Of a DNA stretch of 62,201 nucleotides, positions 16,822 to 26,577 are shown in pieces. The notes below the pieces were generated by a model. The model worked only from the letters and a program-made list of their open reading frames with translations. It was not told the origin of the DNA and did no database searches. The stretch covers positions 1 through 62,201 of the forward strand of contig ONIL01000010.1 of assembly GCA_900317835.1 (NCBI GenBank), written 5' to 3'. Source of the DNA: an uncultured Prevotellaceae bacterium (GTDB lineage Bacteria; Bacteroidota; Bacteroidia; Bacteroidales; Muribaculaceae). The stretch's first letter is position 1, and each line of letters starts with the position of its first letter. Both the position numbers and the translations under genes were made by a program.

Positions 16822-19800
16822 ATGGAGATCAGGGAACTGTGTACATTATTTAACGGCAAGGGGCGAGTGGCAGCAGTGAAGAAGCTGCTGGCCACTGGCG
16901 GGAATGCGGTCATCGACGGGCTGGCGGGGTCCAGTGCGGCGATGGTGCTGGCAGGACTGCCCCAACGCGATTGCCCTTACCTCATTGTGGTCAACGACCT
17001 GGACGAGGCTGGCTACATGTACAATGACCTGTGCCAATTAACAAGCGACAAACAGGTGCTGATTTTCCCATCGGGCTACAAGCGCGATATCAAGTATGGC
17101 CAAATTGACGCTCCCAACGAAATCCTGCGCACCGAGGTGCTGAACCGTTGGTTCGACGATCCTGACGTGCGCTGGGTGGTGACCTATCCTGAGGCTCTTG
17201 CCGAACGTGTGCGCCGCCGCGAGGACGTCGAGGCCTGCACAATACAGCTGCATTCTGGCGGGACCGCCGACTTGAGTGAGACAGCCGCCCGCTTGCGTGA
17301 ACTGGGCTTTGTGGCGACCGACTATGTCTATGAGCCAGGGCAATACAGCGTGCGCGGCTCCATCCTTGATGTTTTCTCATATAGTAACGAACTGCCCTAC
17401 CGCATCGACTTTTGGGGCGATGACATCGATTCGATACGCACCTTCAACGTCGAAACTCAGCTGAGCGAGGAACGTCTAGACCACATCAGCATCCTCAACA
17501 ACAGTCCGTCAGGCGGAGGAAAGGAAGACAATGTGTCGCTGCTGGACTACATCGGCGACGACACCATTGTGCTGTGCCGCAGCGAACAGTGGCTCAAGGC
17601 GCGCATTCGCGAGATCGCCCAGGAGGGGATGTCGGTCAGCGCCATCATTGCCGACGAGGGCGACACCCAAGCGACCAATAAAGTTGTCGATGCCGACCTG
17701 TTCATGCGACGCCTGGAGCAGCTGCGCCGCATCGCTGTCGTCAACGGCGAGGCTTCCCCTGAACGCGGTGTGAAGCGCCTGTCGTTGCATTGCAAACCCC
17801 AAGGCATCTACCACAAGAACTTTGACCTTATTGGCCAATCGTTCACCCAATTCATCGCCCAGGGATACAGAATCCTCATCTTGAGTGACAGCGCCAAACA
17901 GATAGAGCGCCTGCACAACATCTTTGAGGACCGTGGCGACGACATCACATTCGAGCCTGTGCTGCGCACCATCCATGAAGGATTTGTCGACGAAGACCTG
18001 AAGTTGTGCGTCTTCACCGACCACCAGATATTTGACCGTTTCCACAAGTACAACCTCAAGAGCGAGCGTGCACGCTCAGGCAAGCTCGCCTTGTCACTCA
18101 AGGAGCTCCAGCAAATCGAGAAAGGCGACTATATCGTCCATGAGGACCTGGGTGTTGGCAGATTCGGCGGCCTGATACGCACCTCGATGAACGGCACGCC
18201 TCAGGAGATGATCAAACTGACCTACCTGAACGGCGATGAGGCTTACGTGTCTATCCACTCGCTGCACAAACTCTCGAAATACCGCAGCAAGGAAGGCGAG
18301 GCGCCACGGCTCAACCGCCTGGGCTCCAACGCCTGGGCAAGGATGAAATCCCGCACCAAGAGCCGCCTCAAGGACATCGCCCGCGAGCTCATCCAGCTCT
18401 ATGCCGCCCGTCGTGAGCAGAAGGGCTTCGCCTATACCCCCGACGGCTATATGCAGCAGGAATTGGAGGCCTCCTTCATCTATGAAGACACGCCCGACCA
18501 GTTGACCGCCACCCAAGCAGTCAAGGCCGACATGGAGAGTGAAAAGCCCATGGACCGCCTGATTTGCGGCGACGTGGGGTTCGGCAAGACCGAGATTGCC
18601 GTGCGCGCCGCTTTCAAGGCTGCGACCGACGGCAAGCAGACCGCCGTGTTGGTTCCAACAACAGTACTGGCCTTCCAGCACTACCGCACCTTCAGCGAGC
18701 GTCTCAAGGATTTCCCCGTGCGAGTGGACTACTTGAGCCGAGCCCGCAAGCCCAAGGAAGTCAAGCAACTGCTGGCCGACCTCAAGGACGGCAAAATCGA
18801 CATCCTTATCGGCACGCACAAGCTCATCGGCAAGACCGTGCAGTTCCATGACTTGGGCCTCCTGGTTGTTGACGAGGAGCAAAAGTTCGGCGTCGCCGTC
18901 AAGGACAAACTCAAACAGATGAAGCTCAACGTTGACACGCTCACGATGAGCGCCACGCCCATCCCGCGCACGCTGCAATTCTCACTCATGGGCGCACGTG
19001 ACCTGAGCACGCTGAGCACTCCGCCAGCCAACCGCTACCCCATCCTCACGACTGTTGGTACCCTCAACGACGACATCGTTGCCGAGGCCATCAACTTTGA
19101 GCTCTCTCGCAACGGTCAGGTCTTCTTTGTCAACCACCGCATTGAGCAGCTGGAGCAATTGGAGAACATGATTCACCGTGTCGTGCCCGATGCCCGAGTG
19201 GTTGTGGGCCACGGCCAAATGCCACCTGAACGGCTGGAACAAGTCATCATCGACTTCAGCAACCATGACCATGACGTGCTGCTTTCGACCACCATCATCG
19301 AGAACGGCATCGACATGCCCAACGTCAACACCATCATCATCAATAACGCTGACCGTTACGGCTTGAGCGACCTGCACCAGTTGCGAGGACGTGTGGGACG
19401 CAGCAGCCGCAAGGCCTTCTGCTATCTGCTTGTGCCGCCTGGCAAACCCCTGGCTACCGATGCCCGACGTCGCTTACAGGCCATCGAGAGCTTCAGCGAC
19501 CTGGGTGCCGGCATCCAGATTGCCATGCAAGACCTGGACATCCGAGGAGCAGGCAACCTGCTGGGAGCCGAACAGAGCGGCTTCATCGCCGACCTGGGCT
19601 ATGAAACCTACCAGAGGGTGCTCAAGGAAGCCGTTACCGAGTTGCGTAATGAGGAGTTTGCCACGACATTCGCGTCAAGCAATGATTCTAATCAAGAAGA
19701 GAACAGTGAGTTTGTTACCGACTGTGTTGTGGATACCGACCTGGAACTGATGTTCCCCGCCAGTTATGTGCCGCAAGAGAACGAGCGCATTACCCTGTAC

Positions 19801-20178
19801 CGCGAATTGGATAACATGGAGACCGACGATCAGGTCGAGGCCTTCGAGGAGAGGATGGTGGACCGATTCGGCAAGATTCCCGAGATGGCGAGCGAACTCA
19901 TCCGCATCGTGCCCTTGCGCCGCACGGCACGTCGCTTGGGCATCGAGAAACTGGTCATCCGACAGACGCGCATGCACCTGTTCCTTGTCGGCGAGGAGAA
20001 TCTGGCCTATTACCAGTCACCCGCCTTTGGCCGCATCCTGAATTTCATCCAGCAGAATCCCAAGCGCTGCACTCTGAGCCAGAAGAATGGGCGTCGCAGC
20101 ATCATCGTTGCCTATATTCACAGCGTGAGCGCGGCTTTAACCACCCTGCGCACCATCACCCACCTGGAAAGCCTGTAA
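16822..20178 (+). CDS. mfd: Transcription-repair coupling factor Mfd
   Basis: An 1118-aa ATP-dependent translocase that removes RNA polymerase stalled at DNA damage and recruits UvrA. Visible in order: UvrB-like N-terminal domain (with DIKYGQIDAPNEILRTEVLN), RNA polymerase interaction domain (EKGDYIVHEDLGVGRFGGL, about 430), RecG-like helicase with Walker A GDVGFGKTEIA (about 584) and DEEQ box, then helicase motif VI (LRGRVGRSSRKAF) and the TRCF C-terminal domain. Length is normal. Its last 42 bases overlap the 3' end of the convergent GH89 gene. Confidence 0.97.
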   Translation: MEIRELCTLFNGKGRVAAVKKLLATGGNAVIDGLAGSSAAMVLAGLPQRDCPYLIVVNDLDEAGYMYNDLCQLTSDKQVLIFPSGYKRDIKYGQIDAPNEILRTEVLNRWFDDPDVRWVVTYPEALAERVRRREDVEACTIQLHSGGTADLSETAARLRELGFVATDYVYEPGQYSVRGSILDVFSYSNELPYRIDFWGDDIDSIRTFNVETQLSEERLDHISILNNSPSGGGKEDNVSLLDYIGDDTIVLCRSEQWLKARIREIAQEGMSVSAIIADEGDTQATNKVVDADLFMRRLEQLRRIAVVNGEASPERGVKRLSLHCKPQGIYHKNFDLIGQSFTQFIAQGYRILILSDSAKQIERLHNIFEDRGDDITFEPVLRTIHEGFVDEDLKLCVFTDHQIFDRFHKYNLKSERARSGKLALSLKELQQIEKGDYIVHEDLGVGRFGGLIRTSMNGTPQEMIKLTYLNGDEAYVSIHSLHKLSKYRSKEGEAPRLNRLGSNAWARMKSRTKSRLKDIARELIQLYAARREQKGFAYTPDGYMQQELEASFIYEDTPDQLTATQAVKADMESEKPMDRLICGDVGFGKTEIAVRAAFKAATDGKQTAVLVPTTVLAFQHYRTFSERLKDFPVRVDYLSRARKPKEVKQLLADLKDGKIDILIGTHKLIGKTVQFHDLGLLVVDEEQKFGVAVKDKLKQMKLNVDTLTMSATPIPRTLQFSLMGARDLSTLSTPPANRYPILTTVGTLNDDIVAEAINFELSRNGQVFFVNHRIEQLEQLENMIHRVVPDARVVVGHGQMPPERLEQVIIDFSNHDHDVLLSTTIIENGIDMPNVNTIIINNADRYGLSDLHQLRGRVGRSSRKAFCYLLVPPGKPLATDARRRLQAIESFSDLGAGIQIAMQDLDIRGAGNLLGAEQSGFIADLGYETYQRVLKEAVTELRNEEFATTFASSNDSNQEENSEFVTDCVVDTDLELMFPASYVPQENERITLYRELDNMETDDQVEAFEERMVDRFGKIPEMASELIRIVPLRRTARRLGIEKLVIRQTRMHLFLVGEENLAYYQSPAFGRILNFIQQNPKRCTLSQKNGRRSIIVAYIHSVSAALTTLRTITHLESL

Positions 20179-22338
20179 CAGTTCCCTGTACTTCTCACGC
20201 AAATGGCGCGAGTGAGCGAGGACATCAAGGTCAGTTGTGCCATAGATGGGCTCAACGACGGAGTTCACCCACTGTTGCTGGAACTTGTCGATAGCCGAAC
20301 GCATCTTCGGGTCATCATAATCACTACCTGAAATAATGCCGACGGTGATTTCACGGATATAGATTTCCCATCGTTTGGCATAGTAATCCCACATCAAGCC
20401 ATTCCAGTTGCGGCATGCATAATCGTTAAGGCTACCACCCCAAGTAGTGATCAAGCGACGTGCATTCATCTCATAGTAGTCCTTTACCTCGGGTTTTGAG
20501 CCAAGGTCTCGCGCCTGTTGCAGCCATGTGTCCAGCATGGCTTGGGGATGGTGACTGTTGAGGATGTCCAAGTCCGACAAGAGTTCAAACAACTGATCGC
20601 TGTGGCGATAAAAGGCACTTTTGTTCTTCTGCTCATAGGCTCTATCCAGCTTTTGCTTCTCGAGGAGGAACAGGTCGCCCAGCAACTGGCGCCCCACCCA
20701 CACCAGGTCGATGGTCATGGCGTCGGTAGTGACGTTTTCCTGTTGGAGCAGCAGGTCCCAAACGGCGAGCAGGTCACGTGGATTGTACTTCATGGAACGG
20801 TTTTCCTTGTTCATCACCGGATAGGAACACGGCAATGGGGCAGCGAAATTACCTGGGGTAATATCAAGCACCTTATTATATAATAACTCCCACGCCTCAC
20901 GCACGGGCTGGCTCTCGATGCCAGCATGACGGTCGGCCAGCTCATTGATAACCTGCTCGTCGGTTTTGCCAAAGTCCCATGCTTTCTCGAGAATGTACTC
21001 GTAGGGGAACTGCTGCACGTCAAGTCCCTCGAGCGTCGAGCCGATGCCCACCAGGTTGTCACCACATTCCTGCAATGCACGCTCAATGCGTTCGCCAGCT
21101 TCCTTGACACGGCCCTGAACGTTGGTGTTACCGCCGAAGTTGCCCAAGTAGCACCAGATGAACGGTTGCCCGTAAAAACCATCGTGCTCACGCCACATCT
21201 CTTTATACTCACAATAGTAATCAAGCATCGTCATTTTGCCCTGGGGCACGCCTGTGAGCATGGCACGGGTGCGCTCGCGGGTATAGTCCTCGCGCTGATA
21301 ATAGAGGAACCATGCCATCTGCAGCCACTCAGCTTGAGGATCGACAGCGGTTAGGCTCTCATAGATGTGACGTGACACCCTATTAAGATATTCAGGCTCA
21401 AAACTGGGCGGGTCCACCTCATTGAACGGATCGATACCATAAATGTGGTCAGTACCAAACAAACGGGTTTGCTCTTCGAGGAACATACGCTGGATGCGGC
21501 TATACAAGGGATCCTCGCTGTTGAGGAAGTAGGTGCGGTACTTCTCGTCAAAGCCAGCCCAGCCGCCCAATGCCTGGATATCGGCATCGGGAAACAAGAC
21601 TCGAAGCTGCCCGGGCACATGGCCCGCAAAGGCAGGCAGCACGGGTCGCATGTTCAACGCCCGCTCGCGCTCCACGATGCGCTGCTGCAACCTGGTTTGT
21701 CCCTCAAGCCACTCCATGGGCAACGGACCGCACCAGCCGTCGATATTGGCCATGCGGTGCCACGGCAGGTAGGCTGGACCCGTGAAATAGCTGCGCACCT
21801 GTTCATCGGTCATGCCCAATTGCCTCCACACGTTATACCACACAGCCTCCTGTCCCGTGATGGCTAACGGCAGGTTCACGCCATTGAGGGCCATCCAGTC
21901 GATGAAGTGCTCCCATTGCGTCCAGCCCCAAAACGGCATTGTGTAGCCCCACGTACAGTAATTCAAGAAAAAGCGCTGCGACACCCTTGCAGTCACCTGC
22001 TCAGGGGCAGGCACATCAGGCAACACATTGGGCAAAGCCAATGGCACGCCTGCATACCACGACACCGTCACCTTGCAATAACGGTTCAAGTAACCGTTCA
22101 GGCCCACCGCCATCGAGTTGGCATTATTGCCGCCGATAACCACCTTGCCGCCACGGCTCTCGAGAGTGAAAACATCCTTGCCCAGGTCGGCATTGATCTT
22201 ATTGAACTCGACTTTATTGCCCAAAGCCAACGACAAACGACCAGCCAGCGCATTGGCCTGCTCCACATCTTTATCCACCTCGCCGGCAGCGGTGAGACTC
22301 AACAGCATCAGTGCCGTCAGTATCATTATTCTCGTCAT
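20137..22338 (-). CDS. Alpha-N-acetylglucosaminidase, GH89 family
   Basis: A secreted glycosidase of the NAGLU type that removes terminal alpha-N-acetylglucosamine from glycans such as mucin or heparan. The ATG at 22338 (MTRIMILTALMLLSLTAAG) gives a signal peptide; 733 aa. Seen in order: N-terminal domain, the GH89 core blocks FFLNYCTWGYTMPFWGW, WMALNGVNLPLAITGQEAVW, DPFNEVDPPS (the expected acid/base Glu) and GSTLEGLDVQ (the expected nucleophile Glu), then an all-helical C-terminal domain. It is monocistronic with a -7 box at 22369-22376 and overlaps mfd tail to tail by 42 bp. Confidence 0.94.
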   Translation of the reverse strand: MTRIMILTALMLLSLTAAGEVDKDVEQANALAGRLSLALGNKVEFNKINADLGKDVFTLESRGGKVVIGGNNANSMAVGLNGYLNRYCKVTVSWYAGVPLALPNVLPDVPAPEQVTARVSQRFFLNYCTWGYTMPFWGWTQWEHFIDWMALNGVNLPLAITGQEAVWYNVWRQLGMTDEQVRSYFTGPAYLPWHRMANIDGWCGPLPMEWLEGQTRLQQRIVERERALNMRPVLPAFAGHVPGQLRVLFPDADIQALGGWAGFDEKYRTYFLNSEDPLYSRIQRMFLEEQTRLFGTDHIYGIDPFNEVDPPSFEPEYLNRVSRHIYESLTAVDPQAEWLQMAWFLYYQREDYTRERTRAMLTGVPQGKMTMLDYYCEYKEMWREHDGFYGQPFIWCYLGNFGGNTNVQGRVKEAGERIERALQECGDNLVGIGSTLEGLDVQQFPYEYILEKAWDFGKTDEQVINELADRHAGIESQPVREAWELLYNKVLDITPGNFAAPLPCSYPVMNKENRSMKYNPRDLLAVWDLLLQQENVTTDAMTIDLVWVGRQLLGDLFLLEKQKLDRAYEQKNKSAFYRHSDQLFELLSDLDILNSHHPQAMLDTWLQQARDLGSKPEVKDYYEMNARRLITTWGGSLNDYACRNWNGLMWDYYAKRWEIYIREITVGIISGSDYDDPKMRSAIDKFQQQWVNSVVEPIYGTTDLDVLAHSRHLREKYRELLQAFQVGDGAQGG

Positions 22339-22368
22339 ACTGTCAACCAATTAATTTCGTTCAGAATG

Positions 22369-22376
22369 CAAATTTA
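22369..22376 (-). promoter_or_regulatory. -7 box for the GH89 gene
   Basis: TAAATTTG on the minus strand, about 30 nt before the chosen ATG at 22338. Confidence 0.55.
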
Positions 22377-22508
22377 ACGACAAATTTCCACAAAACCGGG
22401 CTTTGGAGAGCAAAAACACAGTATTTAAGGCCAGATCCTGTTTCCTTACGATTATTCAAAGATTGGTAGATTTTATCTGCGGTTTGGTTGAAAAGACCAA
22501 AACCCAAC

Positions 22509-22539
22509 TTGTATTTTTTCATTTTGTTGCCTAGTTTTG
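22509..22539 (+). promoter_or_regulatory. Promoter of the beta-helix protein gene
   Basis: TTG (22509-22511) and -7 box TAGTTTTG (22532-22539), spacing 20 bp; leader about 50 nt to ATG 22592. Confidence 0.6.
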
Positions 22540-22591
22540 CCACACAAAACCATGTATTAATTTAATCACATAACACCTAAAGTTTCACATT

Positions 22592-25009
22592 ATGAGAAAG
22601 CATTTTCTTCTAGCAGCCATGGTAGCCATGGCAAGCATTTGGAGCTATGCGCAGCAAACGATGTGGATTCACACCGGACATGTGCATTGGGCTTACAACA
22701 CCGAATCGGTGGGCACGATGCCGTATTCCTCAGCGAGTCTGCTCACCGTGCTCGAGAAAGGTTTCACCCTAGCCGATGTGGACAGTGTGACCGTCGCCAA
22801 CGAGACGTTTGCCGACGACAATGTCCTCGTCAAGTACAACAACACAGTGGCCGACGTGTATGTGGCCGGTAACATAGCCAACCACATCACCGCCCAGGTA
22901 ACCGGCGCACGCGTCGCCGTCATGCAGGACGCCGATGTGGCCACCGAGTACATCTACACCCTGCAGGGCACCAGCACGAGCGGTTGCTTCTACCATGCAG
23001 GATACTACAAGATGACCCTCGCGCTGAACGGTGTCAACCTGACCAACCCCGACAGCGCCGCCATCAACATCCAGAACAGCAAGCGCATCGCCGTTCAACT
23101 CGTTGACGGTACGACTAACACCCTGAAGGACGGTGCCAACAACACCAAGAAGGCTGCCTTCCTCGTGAAGGGCCATGCCGAGTTTGCCAAGGGCGGCTCA
23201 TTGACCATCACGGGTAACAAGAAGCACGCGCTGGCCTGCAACGAGTACATGGAGGTCAAGAAGACCGTGGGCACCATCACCATCGTCAGTGCTGTGGCCG
23301 ACGCCATCAACGTGAGCCAGTACTTCCAGATGAACGGCGGTACCATCAACATCCAGAGCTGCGGTGACGACGGCCTCCAGGTGGATGCCGAGGACACCGC
23401 TGATCCTGAACTCGACGGCCACGTGCTCATCAAGGGCGGCACGCTCACCATCAACGGTAGCGCTGCGGGCACCAAGTGCATCAAGGCCGAGGGCAACGTG
23501 GATATCCAGGGCGGCACTTTGACGCTGAAGCACACCGGCATCCCCGTATGGGACGAAGAAGATAGCAAGATCAAGGAAGCTACCGGCATCACCACCGACC
23601 GCAACCTCACCATCAATGGTGCCGAGGCAGTCGTGAATATCACCATGACCGGTAACGGCGCCCGCGGCATGAAGTGCGACAGCACGATGACAGCCACCGC
23701 CGGTACCATCGACATCAACTGCTCGGGTGGCGACTGGGCTTACAGCACCGTTGACACCAGTAGCGTGAAGTGCGCCAAGGCCGACTATGCCTTTATCTTG
23801 AATGGCGCCAGCATGAAGTGCACCACCGTCAAGGACGAGGCCGTGGGCGTCCACAGCGAGGGCACCGTCCTCGTGAGCGACGGCACGTTGACGCTCAACA
23901 CCTATGACCACGGTATCAAGAGCGACTATGACATGGAGATCACCGGCGGCACCATCACCTACAACATCAACGGTCCTGCCAGCAAGGCACTCAAGTGCGA
24001 GGGCAACCTGCACATCACGGGCGGCAACATCAGCGGCACCGTGAGCGGTGGTGGTCAAACGGCCAGCGACCAGACGACCAGCGCCAGCGCAGGCATCAAG
24101 TGCGACAACAACGTGACCATCGACGGCGGTACCTTTGACCTCAAGGCTACTGGTAACGGCGACAAGGGCATGAGCATCGACGGCTGGCTCATCATCAACG
24201 ACGGTAACATCAAGGTGACCACCACGGGCAGCCGTTACGGCCAAAGCAGTAGTGGCGGTGGCTGGCCTGGAGGCGGTGGCTCGTCGAACAGCGACATGCG
24301 CTCATCGCCCAAGGGCATCAAGGTGGACGGCAACATTACCATCAACGGCGGCACCATCACCGTGAGTGCTACTGGTGGTGAAGGCGCCGAGGGCATCGAG
24401 TCCAAAATCATCATGACCATCAATGGCGGCTATGTCGAGGTGACCAGCTATGACGATGCGTTGAACAGCTCATCACACATGTACCTCAAGGGTGGTTACG
24501 TTTATGCCGTGGCAACCGGCAACGATGCCATTGACTCAAACGGCAACATGTACCTGAGCGGCGGTTACGTCTTCTGCTGCGGTAGCGAGGAAGGCCTCGA
24601 CGCCAACAGCGAGGGTGGCTACAAGGTTTATATCCAGAGCGGTGCTAACCTGATGGCCATCGGCGGCAACATGGGTGCCATCGAGAGCGGTGCATCACTC
24701 GGCCAGACCTGCTATCAGGGTACCGTTAGCGCCAACAAGTGGATTGCCCTCTACAGTGGCAGCAACGTAGCCTTTGCAGCCTACACCCCGACCTTCTCCA
24801 ACCAAGGCGGCATGGGTCCTGGTGGCGGTGGCTCTACCACGAGCAAGACCATCGTTGTCACTGCTCCCTCCACACCTAAACTCTACAGTGGCGTGACGGC
24901 CAGCGGCACCACCTTCTGGACCGGCAAGGGCGCTACCAATGCAACCGGCGGCTCACAAGTTTCACTTTCATCCTATTCTGGCGGTGGAGGCTGGGGTCCC
25001 AATTGGTAA
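22592..25009 (+). CDS. Secreted beta-helix carbohydrate-binding protein (Cthe_2159-like)
   Basis: An 805-aa secreted protein with a signal peptide (to about residue 20) and many repeats of the form I-x-GGT-h-x-h-x (for example VLIKGGTLTINGSAAGTKCI and DGNITINGGTITVSATGG), as expected for a right-handed parallel beta-helix of the Cthe_2159 carbohydrate-binding family (PF14262). Acidic turns such as GDDGLQVDAED and DSNGN are compatible with Ca2+ binding. A Gly/Ser-rich insert lies near residue 553-565 and a Gly-rich tail ends the protein. It is followed after 51 bp by a dockerin gene. Ligand is unknown; family members bind acidic or beta-glucan polysaccharides. Confidence 0.85.
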   Translation: MRKHFLLAAMVAMASIWSYAQQTMWIHTGHVHWAYNTESVGTMPYSSASLLTVLEKGFTLADVDSVTVANETFADDNVLVKYNNTVADVYVAGNIANHITAQVTGARVAVMQDADVATEYIYTLQGTSTSGCFYHAGYYKMTLALNGVNLTNPDSAAINIQNSKRIAVQLVDGTTNTLKDGANNTKKAAFLVKGHAEFAKGGSLTITGNKKHALACNEYMEVKKTVGTITIVSAVADAINVSQYFQMNGGTINIQSCGDDGLQVDAEDTADPELDGHVLIKGGTLTINGSAAGTKCIKAEGNVDIQGGTLTLKHTGIPVWDEEDSKIKEATGITTDRNLTINGAEAVVNITMTGNGARGMKCDSTMTATAGTIDINCSGGDWAYSTVDTSSVKCAKADYAFILNGASMKCTTVKDEAVGVHSEGTVLVSDGTLTLNTYDHGIKSDYDMEITGGTITYNINGPASKALKCEGNLHITGGNISGTVSGGGQTASDQTTSASAGIKCDNNVTIDGGTFDLKATGNGDKGMSIDGWLIINDGNIKVTTTGSRYGQSSSGGGWPGGGGSSNSDMRSSPKGIKVDGNITINGGTITVSATGGEGAEGIESKIIMTINGGYVEVTSYDDALNSSSHMYLKGGYVYAVATGNDAIDSNGNMYLSGGYVFCCGSEEGLDANSEGGYKVYIQSGANLMAIGGNMGAIESGASLGQTCYQGTVSANKWIALYSGSNVAFAAYTPTFSNQGGMGPGGGGSTTSKTIVVTAPSTPKLYSGVTASGTTFWTGKGATNATGGSQVSLSSYSGGGGWGPNW

Positions 25010-25060
25010 TCCTCAAGTAGTTATTCGCATTATGAAACATCAATTTAAGAGTTCAAGATT

Positions 25061-25486
25061 ATGAAAAAGACGATTATAACGATGCTTATCGCCCTGGTGG
25101 CTATGTTCGCCAGCGCCGAGACCTATAGCTACCTGAAGTTTACCAAGACCAATGGCTCAACCGTGACTTGCTCGGTAGCAGGCATCAAGTTAACTTATGA
25201 TAACAACAACATCACTGTCACCAACGACGAGGGCACGACGACAATCGCCCTGGCCGAAGTACAGGACATGTACTTCAGCAACGAAGCGGGCGGCTCTTCC
25301 TTCCAGATTGGTGATGTGAACATGGACGGCTATGTAAACATTACCGACGTGACTGCACTCATCGACTACGTGCTGGGAGGTAATGCCAACATCGACGTGC
25401 AAGCGGCTAACGTGAATGGCGACAGCGCTGTGAACATCTCCGACGTGACTGCACTCATCGACCAAGTCCTCGGTAGTAACCAGTAA
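25061..25486 (+). CDS. Small secreted dockerin-domain protein
   Basis: A 141-aa exported protein. Signal peptide to about residue 19, then an N-terminal beta domain (TYSYLKFTKTNG to LAEVQDMYFSN), then two dockerin type I repeats (GDVNMDGYVNITDVTALIDY, and NVNGDSAVNISDVTALIDQ). Each repeat carries an EF-hand-like Asp/Asn Ca2+ loop. It lies 51 bp after the beta-helix gene in the same direction, presumably one transcript. No cohesin partner is visible, so its binding partner is unknown. Confidence 0.88.
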   Translation: MKKTIITMLIALVAMFASAETYSYLKFTKTNGSTVTCSVAGIKLTYDNNNITVTNDEGTTTIALAEVQDMYFSNEAGGSSFQIGDVNMDGYVNITDVTALIDYVLGGNANIDVQAANVNGDSAVNISDVTALIDQVLGSNQ

Positions 25487-25511
25487 CTGATAGTTTCTCA
25501 CATCAATGTCA

Positions 25512-25545
25512 TTGCGCCACTTGGAGACTACTCCAGGTGGCGCAA
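25512..25545 (+). terminator. Long hairpin after the dockerin gene
   Basis: TTGCGCCACTTGGAG (25512-25526) pairs with CTCCAGGTGGCGCAA (25531-25545) over a four-base loop with one wobble. The T tract is short, but position right after the stop supports a terminator. Confidence 0.7.
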
Positions 25546-25632
25546 ATTGTTTACCATAAGCATGAATCACACAGCAAGATTGGAACCACAAGTAGCCTTC
25601 ATAAAAGAAAAATCTTAAAAGATGTTAAAATA

Positions 25633-25665
25633 TTTGGTGGATTTAAATTCTTTGTTATACCTTTG
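25633..25665 (+). promoter_or_regulatory. Promoter of the GntR-regulated ABC operon
   Basis: TTTG (25633-25636) and -7 box TACCTTTG (25658-25665), spacing 21 bp. The palindromic operator starts one base after the -7 box. Confidence 0.75.
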
Positions 25666-25666
25666 C

Positions 25667-25690
25667 AGTGTACTAGTTAAGTAGTACACT
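25667..25690. promoter_or_regulatory. Perfect palindromic operator, probable GntR/YtrA site
   Basis: AGTGTACTA (25667-25675), six-base spacer GTTAAG, TAGTACACT (25682-25690): nine-base arms with no mismatch. It overlaps the expected transcription start of an operon encoding a GntR/YtrA-type repressor, so steric autorepression is the natural reading. Binding itself is inferred. Confidence 0.8.
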
Positions 25691-25727
25691 AGAAAAGTAA
25701 TTATTCACCTTTAAAATAATATCTATT

Positions 25728-26570
25728 ATGTTACAACTCAAAAACATCAGTTTCGGTTACAACAAGAAACTCGGAAACTTGTTCAATGACTTCTCATTGG
25801 ACCTGGAGCCAGGCAACGTTTACGGCCTGCTCGGCAAGAACGGCGCCGGCAAGTCCACGCTCATCTACCTGATGACGGGCTTGCTCACGCCGCAATCTGG
25901 CATCGCCACCATGGATGATGTGGACGTGCGCCGCCGTCTTCCCAAGACCCTGAGCGACATCTATCTGGTCCCTGAGGAATTTGAGATGCCTCATCTCACC
26001 CTGCGCCAGTATGTGAACATCAATGCACCGTTCTACCCCAGGTTCAGTAGCGAGGACATGCAGCGCTACCTCGAAATCTTTGAGATGGGCGGTGACATGG
26101 ACGTGAAACTCAACGCGCTCTCGATGGGCCAAAAGAAGAAAGTCTTCATGGCTTTCGCCTTTGCCACCAACACCCGCGTGCTCATCATGGACGAGCCCAC
26201 CAACGGCCTGGACATCCCCAGCAAGAGCCAGTTCCGCAAACTCATCGGCGCCGGCATGACCGACGAGAAGATGATCCTCATCTCGACCCATCAGGTGCGC
26301 GACATCAGCGACATCCTGGATCACGTCGTCATCATCGACCACAGCCAGGTACTGCTCAACGCCAGCTTCGCCGACGTGATGAGCAAGTTGGCCTTCCGCC
26401 CCCAGCGCGTGGATGACGAGCCCATCTTCATCCAGAACAGCCCCCTGGGTACGCTGGTAGTCACCGCTGCACAGCCTGGCGAGGAGACCAAGGTGGACTT
26501 GGAGATGCTCTTCAACGCCACTCTGAGCAATCCTGCTGCTATCAACTATTTATTCACCGCTAAAAAATAA
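25728..26570 (+). CDS. ABC transporter ATP-binding protein
   Basis: A 280-aa ATPase subunit. Walker A GLLGKNGAGKSTL (about residues 34-46), a Q-loop region, signature LSMGQKKKV, Walker B VLIMDEPTNGLD and the switch His in LISTHQVRD are all present. The architecture matches the YtrB-type ATPases that travel with GntR/YtrA regulators. It is first in the operon behind the palindromic operator; the permease gene follows after seven bases. Substrate is unknown; related systems respond to cell-envelope stress. Confidence 0.92.
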   Translation: MLQLKNISFGYNKKLGNLFNDFSLDLEPGNVYGLLGKNGAGKSTLIYLMTGLLTPQSGIATMDDVDVRRRLPKTLSDIYLVPEEFEMPHLTLRQYVNINAPFYPRFSSEDMQRYLEIFEMGGDMDVKLNALSMGQKKKVFMAFAFATNTRVLIMDEPTNGLDIPSKSQFRKLIGAGMTDEKMILISTHQVRDISDILDHVVIIDHSQVLLNASFADVMSKLAFRPQRVDDEPIFIQNSPLGTLVVTAAQPGEETKVDLEMLFNATLSNPAAINYLFTAKK

Positions 26571-26577
26571 CACCACT

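Noticed and set aside
22361-22543. 60-codon minus-strand open frame upstream of the GH89 gene
   Set aside because: It overlaps the GH89 promoter and the 5' leader of the opposite gene and has no recognisable features.
23300-24600. Repetitive sequence resembling a tandem array
   Set aside because: The periodicity comes from GGT-ILE-like coding repeats of the beta-helix protein, not from identical direct repeats with spacers; not a CRISPR array.
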